Below, piece by piece: positions 62,827 to 64,000 of a stretch of 64,000 nt of DNA; the first letter of the stretch is position 1, and every line of letters starts with the position of its first letter. Where the stretch lies: assembly GCF_028389875.1 (NCBI RefSeq), contig NC_084677.1:12752017-12816016 (forward strand). Direction: 5' to 3'. The notes below the pieces were generated by a model. The model made no database searches. It was not told the DNA's origin and worked only from the letters and a program-made list of their open reading frames with translations. The position numbers and the translations under genes are program-made. This DNA is from Rhea pennata. Its lineage: Eukaryota > Chordata > Aves > Rheiformes > Rheidae.

Positions 62827-64000
62827 ATTTTCTGAGACTTTTCTAAGATTTATTCTTTCCTCTTCTCCGCTGATGACAGAGCACCAAAGACCAAATTCGG
62901 ACCACGTGTGAGAGGGCACTGCTCCACCAAGCTCAGCAGAGGTCCCGTCTGGATTCAGCAGGGCAGGCAGCAAGACCTCTCACCCAGCTTTAGATGTCGG
63001 AGAAAATTTTACATGAAATATGCAGAAGATATGTGGCACAGATTAAAGGCAGGGAATGGCTTTAGCCTTATAAATGTTGTAGTCTCCCTTTTTAAACTGA
63101 TTCTCATTAGCGTTAACAGGATCATCTTGCAGAGAGCCACTGCACAGCCTGGCTGCACTGGGGAGACCTCTGCCCAGCCATGGCAGTCATCTCAGTTGTG
63201 GCAGCATTCACTGAGCCTTCCCACATCCCAGGCTCTTCCTTTTCCCCGAAACAAGCTGGATGAGCCAACAGATGCATTGGCAACCTTTCTCTCCTTACCA
63301 GCCAAGAAGCCCTCATAGACAGAGGTCAGAAGAACAAAACTTCTTAGCAGCCTCCTTGGGTGAAACATTATTTTCCTTTAAATCAAGTCTACTGAAGAAA
63401 GGTTTGTAGAGGAAAAATGCTGATTTAGTCACTGATCGATGGAGATATTTAAGATAAAACTTAGGTGAATTTTAAAAGCTCTCAAGTTCATTTATATCTT
63501 AACTGGTATAAGGTCATGTCCCTTAACCCTTAGAGAGAGATTGGAACTTCCAAAACCTGCTATTTGGTGGGAAAACAAGTCTGACTCACTTTGGTTTTGA
63601 TACTTTCTTCATCAGAAGACAAATCTAGTCTCATCTGTTGTGATGTGCTCGTCACTTGTCAGCACTGGAGCCTGGTTGAGGTGACAAACCTAAAGCATCA
63701 CTGATGTCCTGGGCCTGGGCTGACAAGCAGAAATAAGGGACAGTTGTCACAACTGGTTACACAAGGGCAGCAGAAGGGAAGGTTGCCCGCAGCAAAAACA
63801 GCCAGGCTGAGACAGACTCCTCCATTGTTCGGGGTCATCTGGTCTGCAAACTGTTTCACATGAGAAAATTAGATTACGCCGAACCAGCTTCTTCGGAGTA
63901 TTTTTTTTTTTAATCCAGCATTAAAAGGATGGAAATAACCATAAATCTGGAAGCAATCACACACACATCACTTAGAAATGCTCTGCCTCAGTGCAAGAGA

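Larger units (their letters stand above)
52321..64000. other. Intergenic stretch to the window end, no gene recognised
   Basis: About 11.7 kb with scattered short open frames that lack any domain or family pattern. I see no PDGFA or other expected neighbour exon. Visible items are a 9-bp perfect inverted repeat (55303-55324), a T run at 57018-57039, a very A+T-rich segment at about 59340-59700, a pyrimidine-rich stretch at 62114-62154 and a C/T homopolymer at 62796-62826. Confidence 0.55.

Noticed and set aside
48506..64000. Exons of PDGFA or another gene expected beyond FOXL3 by human synteny
   Set aside because: I looked for recognisable PDGF-domain cysteine patterns and other known protein segments and found none; the neighbour probably lies outside the window.

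Overview
This is vertebrate nuclear DNA, most likely from a bird. A turtle or crocodilian is the alternative. The evidence is spliced genes with canonical GT/AG junctions, long non-coding stretches rich in A+T, many simple repeats, and at least one clear CR1-type LINE 3' end, which terminates in the ATTCTAT-like tail typical of sauropsid genomes. I saw no bacterial, viral or organellar gene organisation, no CRISPR array and no operon.

Two protein-coding genes can be supported, both on the + strand. The first (172-12643) is the 3' part of FAM20C, the secretory-pathway (Golgi) casein kinase. Six coding exons give about 266 residues, which is most of the kinase core including the catalytic and metal-binding aspartates. 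The 5' exons lie outside the window. A 3' UTR of about 0.9 kb follows, with a poly(A) signal at 13529. It contains a Pumilio-type site and a 17-bp fully pairable stem. The second gene (44892-46781) is a complete three-exon forkhead gene of 252 codons that I identify as FOXL3. It sits at the edge of a CpG island (about 44210-44900) that carries a 49-bp GC-rich minisatellite. A 3' UTR of about 1.7 kb probably ends near an AATAAA at 48481.

The layout is: 1-12643 FAM20C exons and introns; 12644-13560 its 3' UTR; 13561-44200 about 30 kb of intergenic DNA with simple repeats, a CpG-rich LTR-like fragment near 24980-25200 and an old antisense CR1-like piece near 30040-30260; 44210-48500 FOXL3; 48500-64000 intergenic DNA in which I recognise no gene. 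The FAM20C-FOXL3 neighbourhood agrees with the arrangement I recall from human 7p22.3, which supports both identifications.

The two genes are not known to share a pathway. FAM20C phosphorylates secreted proteins on S-x-E/pS motifs (bone and enamel matrix, among others). FOXL3 is a DNA-binding regulator best known from germ-cell sex determination in medaka. The points most worth follow-up are the intact FOXL3 with introns inside the forkhead box and a Groucho-binding-like motif in its tail, the in-frame open extension and minisatellite in its CpG island, and the hairpin in the FAM20C 3' UTR. I found no evidence of a wholly new biological system.
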